Assembly: GCF_001186365.1 (NCBI RefSeq)
Contig: NZ_LDTZ01000026.1
Coordinates: 1-64,000 of the forward strand
DNA length: 64,000 bases
DNA from: Gordonia jacobaea
GTDB taxonomy: Bacteria; Actinomycetota; Actinomycetes; Mycobacteriales; Mycobacteriaceae
Direction of reading: 5' to 3'
Shown: positions 17,305 through 26,593 of the stretch, one piece after another
How positions within the stretch are numbered: position 1 is the stretch's first letter
Layout: each line of letters starts with the position of its first letter
Made by a program: the position numbers and the translations under genes
Notes under the pieces: model-generated
Database searches by the model: none
Told to the model about the DNA's origin: nothing
Seen by the model: only the letters and a program-made list of their open reading frames with translations

Positions 17305-18240
17305 TTAGGCCAGCGCGCTCGATCCGCCGACGATCTCGCTGATTTCCTGGGTGATCTGAGCCTGGCGAAGCTGGTTGGCTTCACGCGACAACGACTTGGA
17401 CAATTCCTCGGCGTTGTCGGTTGCCGCCTTCATGGCGGTGCGACGAGCGGCCGACTCAGATGCCGCAGAGTCCAACAGCGCCGCGTAGACGCGCGTGGCG
17501 ACGTACTTCGGCAGCAGTGCCTCGAGAAGCGTCTCCGCACTGGGCTCGAAGCTGTAGTTGCGCGACTCGTCGTCGACCTCGACCTCGCCGTGATCCGGGT
17601 TGTCGTTCTCGGTGACCACCAGCGGCGCCATCCGGCGAACCTCGGGGGTCTGGGTCAGCATGGAGACGAACCGGGTGTAGACGATGTGCAGCTCGTCGAC
17701 GCCCTCGATGGTTCCCTCGCCGTCGGGGAGGTCGATGTTCTCGCCCGACCCGGCCACGAACAGGTCGACCAGGAAGTTGCTCGCCTGCGCCGCATCTGCG
17801 TATTCCGGGGACTGCGAGAACCCGGTCCACGATGCCGCGACGTCCATGCCACGGAACGTGAAGTAGTTCACGCCCTTGGTGCCCATGACGAAGACCACCG
17901 GTTCTTTGCCCTCGTCGCGGATGAGCGAGATGAGCTCGCGCGACGACCGGAGCACGTTGGAGTTGTATCCACCCGCCATGCCGCGGTCGCTGGTGATCAC
18001 CAGGATCGCCGCACGCTTGGGATCCTCGCGCTCCTTGAGCAGCGGATGGTCAAGCGACCCCGCGCTGCTGGCCAGCTCCGAGAGCACCTTGGTCATCTCT
18101 TCCGAGTACGGCTTGGCTGCCGCAACCCTGGCCTGAGCCTTGGTGATACGCGAGGTCGCGATCAGCTCCTGTGCCTTGGTGATCTTCTTCGTCGACTGGA
18201 CCGACCGGATGCGTGAGCGCAGCTCACGAATGCTGGCCAT
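17305..18240 (-). CDS. atpG: F1Fo ATP synthase gamma subunit
   Basis: Central stalk subunit, 311 aa. The N-terminal helix MASIRELRSRIRSVQSTKKI and the C-terminal helix with AMKAATDNAEEL are the conserved rotor helices. The middle carries an acidic insertion (ENDNPDHGEVEVDDES) in the region where actinobacterial gamma subunits vary. It lies between atpA and atpD in the standard order. Confidence 0.97.
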   Translation of the reverse strand: MASIRELRSRIRSVQSTKKITKAQELIATSRITKAQARVAAAKPYSEEMTKVLSELASSAGSLDHPLLKEREDPKRAAILVITSDRGMAGGYNSNVLRSSRELISLIRDEGKEPVVFVMGTKGVNYFTFRGMDVAASWTGFSQSPEYADAAQASNFLVDLFVAGSGENIDLPDGEGTIEGVDELHIVYTRFVSMLTQTPEVRRMAPLVVTENDNPDHGEVEVDDESRNYSFEPSAETLLEALLPKYVATRVYAALLDSAASESAARRTAMKAATDNAEELSKSLSREANQLRQAQITQEISEIVGGSSALA

Positions 18241-18302
18241 GAGCCCTCACCCCTTCTTCCTTCGCACGGATACGCCCGATGCGGGCACAGACAGTCACAA
18301 GG

Positions 18303-19931
18303 TCACTTCCGGATCTTGATCTGTTCTTGCTCGACGTCGTCGGCGTCCATTGCGGCTGCCTCGGCCTCGTTGACGACGCGCTTGCCGTCGTGGGTGAGGT
18401 AGCTGTTCTTGAACTTGTTGGTCTCGGCGACGAGCGCCTCGGCCTCATCGTCGGCGAGAACCTTGCCACCGGCGATGGAGTCGTAGACACCGGTCGCGTT
18501 GTGGTGCAGGTGGCTGAGCAGCTGCGTCTCGAAGTTGCGGATGTCGTTGACCGGCACGGAGTCGTAGTGGCCCTCACCGCAGAGGTAGATCGAGACGATC
18601 TCGTCCTCGACCGAGTAGGGGCTGTACTGGTCCTGCTTGAGCATCTCGACCCAGCGGGCGCCGCGCTCGAGCTGAGCCTTCGACGCCGCGTCCAGGTCGG
18701 AGGCGAAGGCGGCGAACGCTTCGAGCTCACGGAACTGTGCGAGCTCGAGACGCAGCGAGCCGGAGACCTTCTTGAGGCCCTTGGTCTGTGCTGCACCACC
18801 GACGCGCGACACCGAGGTACCGACGTTGATGGCCGGACGAACACCCTTGTTGAACAGGTCGGACTCGAGGAAGACCTGTCCGTCGGTGATCGAGATGACG
18901 TTGGTCGGGATGAACGCCGAGACGTCGTTGGCCTTGGTCTCGATGATCGGCAGTGCCGTCATCGAACCGCCACCGAGTTCGTCGGAGAGCTTGGCAGCAC
19001 GCTCGAGCAGGCGGGAGTGCAAGTAGAAGACGTCGCCGGGGTATGCCTCGCGGCCCGGCGGGCGACGCAGCAGCAGCGAGATCGCGCGGTACGCCTCGGC
19101 CTGCTTGGTCAGATCGTCGAAGACCACCAGAACGTGCTTGCCCTGGTACATCCAGTGCTGGCCGAGGGCCGAGCCGGTGTAGGGGGCGAGCCACTTGAAG
19201 CCGGCCGAGTCGGACGCGGGAGCCGCGACGATGGTGGTGTACTCCATCGCGCCGGCCTCTTCGAGAGCCGTCTTCACGCCGGCGATCGTCGAGCCCTTCT
19301 GGCCGATCGCGACGTAGATGCAGCGAACCTGCTTGCTGGGGTCACCGGTTGCCCAGTTGTCCTTCTGGTTCAGGATCGCGTCGACGCAGACCGCGGTCTT
19401 ACCGGTCTTGCGGTCACCGATGATCAGCTGACGCTGTCCGCGACCGATCGCCGTCATGGCGTCGATGGCCTTGATGCCGGTGGCCAGCGACTCCTCGACG
19501 GGCTGACGCTCGAGCACGGTGGCTGCCTGCAGCTCGAGGACGCGGTTGTCCTCGGCCTCGATGTCGCCGAGACCGTCGATCGGCGCGCCGAGCGGGTCGA
19601 CGACGCGTCCGAGGAACTTGTCGCCGACGGGCACCGAGAGCACCTCGCCGGTACGGCTGACCTGAGCGCCCTCTTCGAGATCCTCGTAGTCACCGAGGAT
19701 GACGGCGCCGATCTCGTCCTCGTCGAGGTTCAGTGCAACACCCTGGACGCCGCCCGGGAACTGCAACAGCTCGTTGGCCATCGCGCCCGGAAGACCGCTG
19801 ACGTGGGCGATACCGTCAGCCGTGTCGGTGATCGTGCCGACCTCGTCGCGCGAGGCTTCGGCTTCGAACGACGAGACGTACTGCTCGATCGCTCCCTTAA
19901 TCTCGTCTGCTGAGATCGTCAACTCCGCCAT
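18303..19931 (-). CDS. atpA: F1Fo ATP synthase alpha subunit
   Basis: Alpha subunit, 542 aa. The P-loop GDRKTGKTAV, the segment LRRPPGREAYPGDVFYLHSR, and the SRVGGAAQTKGLKK motif are clear. The last about 35 residues (after VVNEAEAAAMDADDVEQEQ) form the C-terminal extension typical of mycobacterial alpha subunits, linked to suppression of ATP hydrolysis. It is preceded by atpFH (93-bp gap). Confidence 0.98.
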   Translation of the reverse strand: MAELTISADEIKGAIEQYVSSFEAEASRDEVGTITDTADGIAHVSGLPGAMANELLQFPGGVQGVALNLDEDEIGAVILGDYEDLEEGAQVSRTGEVLSVPVGDKFLGRVVDPLGAPIDGLGDIEAEDNRVLELQAATVLERQPVEESLATGIKAIDAMTAIGRGQRQLIIGDRKTGKTAVCVDAILNQKDNWATGDPSKQVRCIYVAIGQKGSTIAGVKTALEEAGAMEYTTIVAAPASDSAGFKWLAPYTGSALGQHWMYQGKHVLVVFDDLTKQAEAYRAISLLLRRPPGREAYPGDVFYLHSRLLERAAKLSDELGGGSMTALPIIETKANDVSAFIPTNVISITDGQVFLESDLFNKGVRPAINVGTSVSRVGGAAQTKGLKKVSGSLRLELAQFRELEAFAAFASDLDAASKAQLERGARWVEMLKQDQYSPYSVEDEIVSIYLCGEGHYDSVPVNDIRNFETQLLSHLHHNATGVYDSIAGGKVLADDEAEALVAETNKFKNSYLTHDGKRVVNEAEAAAMDADDVEQEQIKIRK

Positions 19932-20024
19932 GGGTTCTCGTCTTTCTTGATGTCGGTCGGTGTGAGTGAGTCGTGGTGGTGAGGCACGGTCGCCGTCGTG
20001 GTGGTGGCCAGTACGGCGAGGCGC

Positions 20025-21377
20025 TTACCTCGGCAGTGTCTCGGCGGCTTTCGCCAGGCGTGTCGCGATGTCGGCCTCGATGACCTCGTCGCCGACACCG
20101 ATACGCAATCCGCCGATGATCGACGGGTCGACCTCGGTCTGCACCGAGATCGAACGGTGGTAGATCTCGGCGAGCACTCCACCGAGACGTTCCTTCTGAG
20201 CATCGCTCAATTCGGCCGCCGACACCACGTGGGCAACGGTTTCGCCGCGCAGCGCTGCTGCAAGCGCAGCGAGTTGGTCGACGGCAGACTCCGCGGGCTG
20301 TCCGTGGAGCAGGCTGATCGTCTGGGTGAGTAGATGCGAGGTGTAGTCGCCGATCTGATCCCCCACCAGCCCGGTGAGCAGGCCGTTACGCCTGTCGGCC
20401 GGCTTGGTGAAGTCGGTCAGCAACGACGCCAGGGTCGGATTCGCGTCGAGCAGGCGGCTCACCCGGAACAGTTCGTCCTCGACCTGTTCGATCTGACCGT
20501 CACGCTCGGCGGCGGTCAGCACGACAAGCGCGTTCTGCCTGCGCAGCGCGACGAGAATGTCGTTGGGCGCTGACCAGTGCTGTGCGACGGCTGATGCGAC
20601 GATCTCGACCGCGATCGGCGATGCCTTGCCGTCGAAGAGGGTGTGCACCAGGTTCTTCTTGAGTGCCGGGAAATCCTCGTCCTCGGTGAACTTCTTGCGC
20701 AACACCGGATTCTGCTGGAGGAAGTCGATGATCTGAGTCAGATCCTCGCTTGCCGCAAGCAGGTCCTGAGGCGACTTGCCCTCAGTGTTGGTGGCGAACT
20801 CGCGAGCGACCGCACGCGCGGCCTCTCGGCTCGCGGCATGCATCGAATGCAGACCGATCAGTTCGCTCGAACTCGGCACACCGGTCGACGGCTGTCCGCC
20901 GCGCGACATGGCCGAGAGCTCGTCGATGACACGATCGACCGTCTCCGACTGATTGGCCGGGTCGGCGAGGTGATCGCGAACGATCTTGCCCGCGCCGTCG
21001 ACCGCGGTGAGTCCGAGCTCGCTGCGCAACTGGCGAACCATGGACGTTCTGGTCAGTTCGCCCTGCGCCTTGCCGTGCTCGGAGATGCGCTTGACCTCGG
21101 CGTCTGCCTGCTTGTGCAGGTCATCCGCGATGCCCTCGGCATCTTCGACCGCACCTTCGTGCAGTTGCTTTGCCTCGACCTTTGCCTGCTCGATCGAGCG
21201 CTCGTGCGCGACCTTGGCGTCCTCGAGGCGGGCCTTGGCCGCGTCACTCTCGGCCACCTGCTGATCGACGACGTCCTGCGCGTTCTTCACGACCTTGCGC
21301 AAGAACGGGACGACGAACTTCCACAACAGGAAGATGACGATCAGAAAGCCGATGAGCTGTCCGATAAAAATATCCAC
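20025..21377 (-). CDS. atpFH: Fused F1Fo ATP synthase b-delta subunit
   Basis: A 450-aa fusion. Residues 1-165 are a b-type stalk (one TM helix IGFLIVIFLLWKFVVPFL, then a charged coiled coil); the C-terminal about 180 residues are the delta subunit (KNLVHTLFDGKASPIAVEIV, IYHRSISVQTEVDPSIIGG). This fusion is a hallmark of Mycobacteriales and forms part of the peripheral stator together with AtpF. GTG start, 2 bp after atpF. Confidence 0.95.
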   Translation of the reverse strand: MDIFIGQLIGFLIVIFLLWKFVVPFLRKVVKNAQDVVDQQVAESDAAKARLEDAKVAHERSIEQAKVEAKQLHEGAVEDAEGIADDLHKQADAEVKRISEHGKAQGELTRTSMVRQLRSELGLTAVDGAGKIVRDHLADPANQSETVDRVIDELSAMSRGGQPSTGVPSSSELIGLHSMHAASREAARAVAREFATNTEGKSPQDLLAASEDLTQIIDFLQQNPVLRKKFTEDEDFPALKKNLVHTLFDGKASPIAVEIVASAVAQHWSAPNDILVALRRQNALVVLTAAERDGQIEQVEDELFRVSRLLDANPTLASLLTDFTKPADRRNGLLTGLVGDQIGDYTSHLLTQTISLLHGQPAESAVDQLAALAAALRGETVAHVVSAAELSDAQKERLGGVLAEIYHRSISVQTEVDPSIIGGLRIGVGDEVIEADIATRLAKAAETLPR

Positions 21378-21379
21378 TG

Positions 21380-21883
21380 CTACTTCACCGTCTCAGTCTC
21401 TGCCGAGGCGGTCGACGCCCCTGCACTTTGCACGCCGGCACTCTGCTTGCCGAGAACTCGGTCGGCAAGCGTTCGCGACAACGAATCGACGTCGCGCTTG
21501 GCCTCTGTCACGGCGCTGTCGGCCTCCACCTTGAGATCGGCGGAAATCTTCGCGAGAGCGGCGTCGGCTTCATCCGTCGCACGCCGCTTCGCATCCGACA
21601 GCTCCTCGTTACCCTTGGCCCGCGCTTCGTCCCGGATACCGGTTGCGTCGGCGCGGGCGTCCTTCATTCGAGCCTGGTACTCCCGATCGGCGTCCTCGTA
21701 GCTCGCCGCAGCGGCGTTGTTGTCCTCAGCGGTCTTCGCGACGCGCGCCTGCCGTTCGTCGAGCACCTTCACGATTGGTGGCACGACCCACGCGCGGATC
21801 ACGACCAGCACGATGACGAAGATCAGCAGACACGCGAAGAACGTGCCGTTGGGGATCAAGAAGTTCTCTGCGGCGAGATTCAT
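21380..21883 (-). CDS. atpF: F1Fo ATP synthase b subunit
   Basis: A 167-aa stator subunit with one N-terminal TM helix (about 10-35, FFACLLIFVIVLVVIRAWVV) and a long charged coiled coil rich in Ala, Asp and Glu. It dimerises with the b part of AtpFH. The C-terminal 15 residues (AGVQSAGASTASAETETVK in part) are low-complexity. Confidence 0.95.
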   Translation of the reverse strand: MNLAAENFLIPNGTFFACLLIFVIVLVVIRAWVVPPIVKVLDERQARVAKTAEDNNAAAASYEDADREYQARMKDARADATGIRDEARAKGNEELSDAKRRATDEADAALAKISADLKVEADSAVTEAKRDVDSLSRTLADRVLGKQSAGVQSAGASTASAETETVK

Positions 21884-21932
21884 GGTTCAGATGTCCCTTG
21901 TTGTTCGAGGAACCCGACTAAGACCGGGAAGA

Positions 21933-22190
21933 TCAGGACTGGCCGGAGATCGGGGTGGCGAACACGAACAGCGCCATGAACGCGAGGTTGATGAAGTACG
22001 CAGCCTCGACCAGACCAACGGTGATGAAGAACGGAGTGAACAGACGGCCCTGAGCCTCCGGCTGACGTGCGATGCCGGAGATCAACGCGGAACCGGCGAT
22101 ACCGTCACCGACACCGGCACCGATTGCGCCGCCACCCATGATGAGGCCGCCACCGATCAACGCGCCCAGACCAATCAGATTCGGATCCAT
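21933..22190 (-). CDS. atpE: F1Fo ATP synthase c subunit
   Basis: An 85-aa hairpin of two TM helices forming the proton-driven c-ring. The loop motif ARQPEAQGRL and the proton-carrying Glu62 in GLVEAAYFINLA are present. The sequence is almost identical to the mycobacterial c subunit, including the residues around Glu62 and Asp29 that bind bedaquiline, so sensitivity to diarylquinolines would be expected by inference. Confidence 0.98.
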   Translation of the reverse strand: MDPNLIGLGALIGGGLIMGGGAIGAGVGDGIAGSALISGIARQPEAQGRLFTPFFITVGLVEAAYFINLAFMALFVFATPISGQS

Positions 22191-22276
22191 TGAGAACTTT
22201 CCTTTCGGGTGATACTGGCAATCGGATTGCCAGGTCTAAGGTCCGACCGGCGCGGTGCCGGTCGGGGTCGGACTTG

Positions 22277-23047
22277 CTAGTGGTCTTCGTCCATCTCCAT
22301 GGCCTGGCTGAAGTACAGCACGGTCAGCAGGGAGAAGATGAATGCCTGGATGAGGCCGACGAAGAGGTCGAAGGACTTCCAGATCGCGTTCGGCGCCCAC
22401 ATGATGTACGCCGGGAACAGCGAGATCAGCGCGACCATGATGCTGCCTGCGAACAGGTTGCCGAAAAGACGGAGGGAGAGCGAGACCGGCTTGGCGATCT
22501 CCTCGATGATGTTGATCGGCGCGAGGAATGCGACGTGGCCCTTGACCAGGCGGGTGAAGTGCCCGACAGGCCCGCGGCGCTTGATGCCCGCTGCGGTGTA
22601 CCAGATGAACACGAACGCAGCGAGTGCGTAGCAGAAGTTGACGTCGCTGGCCGCAGGCGCGAAGACCTCAGCGCTCTTGCCCTCGGCATCGCCGTACTGC
22701 AGCGGCAGCACCGCCAGCCAGTTGGCGATGAGGATGAACGTGAACAGCGTTACCGCGAGCGGCAGAACGAATCCACCGACCTTCATGCCCATCGAGTTCT
22801 CGATCTGGCTGCGCATCTGCGTGGTCACTGCTTCGAAGAACAGCTGCACCGAATTGGGGCGCTTGGAAGTCATCCTCGACCGGACGAAGAATGCCAATGC
22901 GATCACGATCAAGCCCGCGATCGAAGTGGCCACAATCGTGTCGATGTTCCACGTCAGGCCCAGCCACTCCACCTGCTTGTGGTGGCCGACCTCGATTTGG
23001 GCTTCGGCCAGCACCAGGCTCTCGGCGCCGTAAGTCGATGCGATCAT
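22277..23047 (-). CDS. atpB: F1Fo ATP synthase a subunit
   Basis: Membrane stator subunit, 256 aa, with about five TM helices that form the proton half-channels. SLSLRLFGNLFAGSIM contains the essential channel Arg, and the last helix reads LIQAFIFSLLTVLYFSQAM. ATG 23047 overlaps the stop of the AtpI-like gene (ATGA). Confidence 0.97.
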   Translation of the reverse strand: MIASTYGAESLVLAEAQIEVGHHKQVEWLGLTWNIDTIVATSIAGLIVIALAFFVRSRMTSKRPNSVQLFFEAVTTQMRSQIENSMGMKVGGFVLPLAVTLFTFILIANWLAVLPLQYGDAEGKSAEVFAPAASDVNFCYALAAFVFIWYTAAGIKRRGPVGHFTRLVKGHVAFLAPINIIEEIAKPVSLSLRLFGNLFAGSIMVALISLFPAYIMWAPNAIWKSFDLFVGLIQAFIFSLLTVLYFSQAMEMDEDH

Positions 23048-23460
23048 AGCTGCTTACGAAGTCCTTTCATTACCGGAATCACCGTGTTCAGCACCAGGAC
23101 AACCTGGCCCAGAGCGAGTCCGAACATCACGCCCAGCCCTTCGGGCCGGAACAGGAACGCCGCCGCCAGCGCGAGCACAGTGATGGCTCCGAGGCGTGCG
23201 GCAGAGTTGACGGCGAGCAGTTTCTTGCGAGGATTCTCTTCTGCCGCAACACGTTCGACGGACATGATGACCATCTTGGTGTTGATGAAGACGGCGACCA
23301 CACCGATTGCGAAGAACAGCGGGAACAACCAGCTCCCGAGGAACACCGCGATGATCGCGACGATGACCGTCAGTACGGCGGCGATGATCGCCGGTCGTCG
23401 GAGGCCGGTCGGCGCGGGCGGGTAATACACGGGAGCCGAGTCAGGGGCGGACGTCGCCAT
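23044..23460 (-). CDS. AtpI-like membrane protein
   Basis: A 138-aa protein with four predicted TM helices (about 22-42, 45-62, 88-106, 110-128) and a short Pro-rich N-terminus. Its place directly before atpB matches the atpI-like gene of actinobacteria, thought to assist c-ring assembly or ion supply; sequence conservation is low. RBS GAGGAG precedes the ATG. Confidence 0.8.
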   Translation of the reverse strand: MATSAPDSAPVYYPPAPTGLRRPAIIAAVLTVIVAIIAVFLGSWLFPLFFAIGVVAVFINTKMVIMSVERVAAEENPRKKLLAVNSAARLGAITVLALAAAFLFRPEGLGVMFGLALGQVVLVLNTVIPVMKGLRKQL

Positions 23461-23799
23461 TGCCTCTCCTCACGTGAACACCTCATGCCAAAGGCATCAG
23501 GCGATGAGCGTGCGTCCTCGCGGCAGGTGCCGCCGAGCGTACGCTCTGCATTTGCAGTGACCTTATCAACACGGTGTGCCGCGGTCACCGGGGGGTGTCT
23601 TCGCAGTTTGTGTTGACTTACCGAGGTGGGGCACGTCGCGCCAGCGGCGCATCATATGCGTCCCCCTCAAGTACTACAGCAGATAGTACACGATTTTACT
23701 GTCCGGTTACCTAACCGGTGGGTCAACCGTCACCCACCCCGCCGAATCGGCCCCTACCTGGCCTTTCGAGCACAGCACTTGCCTCAGCGAGGGTGTCTG
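23461..23799 (-). promoter_or_regulatory. Upstream region of the atp operon
   Basis: No gene is visible in these 339 bp. The best promoter candidate on the minus strand is -35 GTGACC (23583-23588) with -10 TAAGGT (23560-23565), spacer 17. A 12-bp palindrome, CTGCATTTGCAG (23546-23557), overlaps the probable start site. A further palindrome lies upstream at 23703-23718. Confidence 0.5.
23703..23718. promoter_or_regulatory. 16-bp palindrome CCGGTTA-N2-TAACCGG
   Basis: Two exact 7-bp arms separated by 2 bases lie about 140 bp upstream of the probable atp promoter and about 85 bp after wecA. It looks like an operator; the regulator is unknown. Confidence 0.45.
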
Positions 23800-25017
23800 T
23801 CAGCGCAGCGCTCGCGCGGTCCGCAGCTCCGCGATGCGCCGCTGAAGCCGGGGCGCCATCGTCGCAAGCATCGCGACCACGAGACCGGCCGCGAATGCCG
23901 GCACGACCACCGACATCGGGAAGATCGTGCTCGCAGCCACCGAGAACGCCAGGATTCCCACCCAGAGATAGATGATCAGCGCGACGCGTCGCTGTGAATG
24001 CCCCAGTTCGAGCAGCCGATGATGCAGGTGCAGCTTGTCCGGTGTGTAGAACCCGACGCCTGCCCTGGTGCGTCGTACCACCGCCATCAGCATGTCGAGC
24101 ATCGGGATGAAGACAACGGCCGCAACCAGGATCAGGGGTGAGAGCAGCGTGAACACGTCGGCCGGACCGTACGCGTTCACCGCTATACGACCCGACGCGC
24201 TCGTCGACGCCGCTGCCAGCATCAAGCCGATGAGCATCGCACCCGAGTCGCCCATGAAGATCCTCGCGGGCGAGAAGTTGTGCGGAAGGAACCCGAGGCA
24301 AGCACCCGCGAGTGCGACCGAGATCAGTGCGGGTGGGTAATAGCTGACGTCGCCACCCTGGTCTCGGAGCAGGCCGAGCGAGAACATGCAGATGGCCGAC
24401 GCCGAGATGAGTCCGAGCCCCGCGGCGAGACCGTCGAGTCCGTCGATGAAGTTGACGGCGTTGATGGTGGCGACGGTGATCACGACTGTCAGCAACCCCG
24501 ACTGGAAAGGGTCGAGAACGATGGTCCCGATGTTTCCGAACGGAACCGGCACCTGCAGCCAGCTCACGCCCATCACCACCATGACTCCCGCCGCCGTGAG
24601 TTGTCCAACGAACTTCGTCAACGCGTCGAGGCCCCACCGGTCGTCGATGATCCCGACGATGACGATGACCGCTCCGGCCGTCACCACCGCACCCATGTCG
24701 TTGGTATAGGCGAATCCGCGGTTGAGCGCGGGGAGGTTGGCAGCCAACACGATCGCGGCGACGACTCCCGCGAACATGCCGACGCCGCCGAGCCTCGGTG
24801 TGGGAATGGTGTGTACGTCTCGCACACGGGGTACGGCCACAGCACCCACTCGGATCGCGATCACCCGAACCAGCGATGTCAGCAGGTACGTGATGGCAGC
24901 CGCGGTCAGGCCGACCAACAGCAATTCGCGCAGCGGGACACCGGCACCGCCCGAGCTCGAATCGGCCGACAGCATGTCGGCGACGACCATGCTGGTACCG
25001 GTGACGGGCTCGAGCAT
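23800..25017 (-). CDS. wecA: Decaprenyl-phosphate GlcNAc-1-phosphate transferase (WecA/Rfe)
   Basis: A polytopic enzyme of 405 aa from the MraY/WecA family. It transfers GlcNAc-1-P onto decaprenyl phosphate, starting the linker between arabinogalactan and peptidoglycan. Motifs include PRLGGVGMF, VGIIDDRWGLDALTKF, AVNFIDGLDGLAAG, FMGDSGAMLIG, and the cytosolic HLHHRLLELGHSQR. About 10-11 TM helices are visible. The start overlaps the stop of the preceding gene by one base. Gene order matches Mycobacterium (rfe after the t6A gene). Confidence 0.92.
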   Translation of the reverse strand: MLEPVTGTSMVVADMLSADSSSGGAGVPLRELLLVGLTAAAITYLLTSLVRVIAIRVGAVAVPRVRDVHTIPTPRLGGVGMFAGVVAAIVLAANLPALNRGFAYTNDMGAVVTAGAVIVIVGIIDDRWGLDALTKFVGQLTAAGVMVVMGVSWLQVPVPFGNIGTIVLDPFQSGLLTVVITVATINAVNFIDGLDGLAAGLGLISASAICMFSLGLLRDQGGDVSYYPPALISVALAGACLGFLPHNFSPARIFMGDSGAMLIGLMLAAASTSASGRIAVNAYGPADVFTLLSPLILVAAVVFIPMLDMLMAVVRRTRAGVGFYTPDKLHLHHRLLELGHSQRRVALIIYLWVGILAFSVAASTIFPMSVVVPAFAAGLVVAMLATMAPRLQRRIAELRTARALR

Positions 25018-25670
25018 CAGTTGACCAGGCTGGCCGGATCGACGTCGAGCACCTCTGCCACCTCGGCCGTCGTCACAGCGCCCTCGCGCAGAACACGCGG
25101 ACTCGGACCCGTGACGTCGACAATTGTCGACGGCTCCCCCTTGGGTGCTCTACCACCGTCGAGGTAGACCGACACCGAGTCGCCCAGTTGTTCGCGGGCC
25201 TCGTCGCATGTGATCGCGGGAGGCCTGCCGGAGACGTTGGCGCTCGAGACCGCCATCGGTCCGACCTCACGCAGCACCTCGATGGCCACCGGGTGCAGCG
25301 GCATCCGCAACATCACGGTGCCCGACGTGTCGCCGAGATCCCACGCGAGCGACGGAGCCTGCTCGACGACGAGACTCACACTGCCCGGCCAGAACGCCTC
25401 GACGAGGCTGCGCGCCGATGCCGACACCGACAAGACCAGACCGTCGATGGAATGCCAGGAACCGACCAGGACGGGTACGGGCATGTCGCGACCCCGGTGC
25501 TTTGCAGCCAGGAGGTCGGTGACGGCCTCGGCGTCGAACGCGTTGCACCCGATGCCGTAGACCGTGTCCGTGGGCGTGACGATCAGGCGCCCGGCCTTGG
25601 CGGCCCCCACGGCCGCCTGGATGCCCGCAGAACGGGTGTCCTCGTCAGTGCAATCGAAAACGGTGCTCAC
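25017..25670 (-). CDS. L-threonylcarbamoyladenylate synthase
   Basis: A 217-aa Sua5/YwlC/YrdC-domain enzyme that makes threonylcarbamoyl-AMP for the t6A modification of ANN-decoding tRNAs. The conserved N-terminal PTDTVYGIGCNAFD, KHRGRDMPVPVLV, FWPGSVSLV and the C-terminal SSANVSGRPPAITCDEA are visible. It lacks the extra Sua5 domain, so it is the short YwlC/TsaC form. GTG 25670 has the RBS AAAGGATGG. It sits between prmC and wecA. Confidence 0.93.
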   Translation of the reverse strand: MSTVFDCTDEDTRSAGIQAAVGAAKAGRLIVTPTDTVYGIGCNAFDAEAVTDLLAAKHRGRDMPVPVLVGSWHSIDGLVLSVSASARSLVEAFWPGSVSLVVEQAPSLAWDLGDTSGTVMLRMPLHPVAIEVLREVGPMAVSSANVSGRPPAITCDEAREQLGDSVSVYLDGGRAPKGEPSTIVDVTGPSPRVLREGAVTTAEVAEVLDVDPASLVN

Positions 25671-25705
25671 CCATCCATCCTTTCACGCGACACGTCTGCC
25701 CCGGA

Positions 25706-26593
25706 TCAAGGTCGACGGCGCGCGGTCACGACCCGCGGTCGACCTGCGAGGTCGCGGCGCGCCACGACGTCGTCGAACCGTCCCGTCGCCTCGAAGGCCC
25801 CGATTACCTGCGACGACGTCGAATCGTCATGCTCGACGCCGATGCGCCCGGAGGGTGCCAGTAGTCGCGCGGCGACGTCGGCGAGCGGCGTGATCACGCT
25901 CATCCCGTCGTGGCCGGCGAACACCGCCTCGGCCGGATCCGCCTCGACTTCGGGCGAGACGTCGGTGTCGGTCGGCACATACGGCGGGTTCGCCACAATG
26001 AGGTCGAGCGAGCCGTCCGGGATGTGATCGGACAGTTGTGCGTAATCGGTGACATCGGCGCCGAGAACTGCCACGCGATCGCCGACACCGAGGTTCTCGA
26101 CATTCCGGCGCAACCACAACAGTGCCGACGGCGATTTCTCGACCGCCACCACACGGGCCGACGGCACCGACACGGCGATCGCGATGGCCAGTGCCCCACT
26201 GCCGCTACACAGATCGGCGACGAGCGGATGCGAAATGCCCCGCAGATTCTCGACGGCCCATTCGAGGATGAGCTCCGTCTCGGGCCGCGGCACGAAGACC
26301 CCCGGCCCGACGGCCAGATCGATGGGGCCGAAAGCGGCCCGACCAATGATGTGCTGCAACGGAATTCGACGTGCACGCTGCGCGACGAGCTCGCGAAAGC
26401 GCCTGCGCTCACCCGCGTCCGGTCCGTCGACGAAAGCCAACGAACCCCGATCGACGTCGAGGACATGCGCCATCAACCACTCGGCATCGCTGCGCGCCGA
26501 GTCGATTCCGGCTTCCGCGAGCAGCGATGCTGCCGAATGCAGCTCCGAGCCCGCCGACGTCATCTGGTCACTTGTCACGCAGGTCGACCTCAC
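25706..26593 (-). CDS. prmC: Release factor glutamine methyltransferase PrmC
   Basis: A 295-aa SAM methyltransferase that methylates the GGQ glutamine of RF1 and RF2. The SAM-binding DLCSGSGALAIAIA and the catalytic NPPY (VANPPYVP) are clear, with an N-terminal helical domain that grips the release factor. GTG 26593 overlaps the prfA stop (GTGA); ATG 26563 is an alternative start that would trim 10 residues. The conserved prfA-prmC pairing supports the call. Confidence 0.94.
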   Translation of the reverse strand: MRSTCVTSDQMTSAGSELHSAASLLAEAGIDSARSDAEWLMAHVLDVDRGSLAFVDGPDAGERRRFRELVAQRARRIPLQHIIGRAAFGPIDLAVGPGVFVPRPETELILEWAVENLRGISHPLVADLCSGSGALAIAIAVSVPSARVVAVEKSPSALLWLRRNVENLGVGDRVAVLGADVTDYAQLSDHIPDGSLDLIVANPPYVPTDTDVSPEVEADPAEAVFAGHDGMSVITPLADVAARLLAPSGRIGVEHDDSTSSQVIGAFEATGRFDDVVARRDLAGRPRVVTARRRP

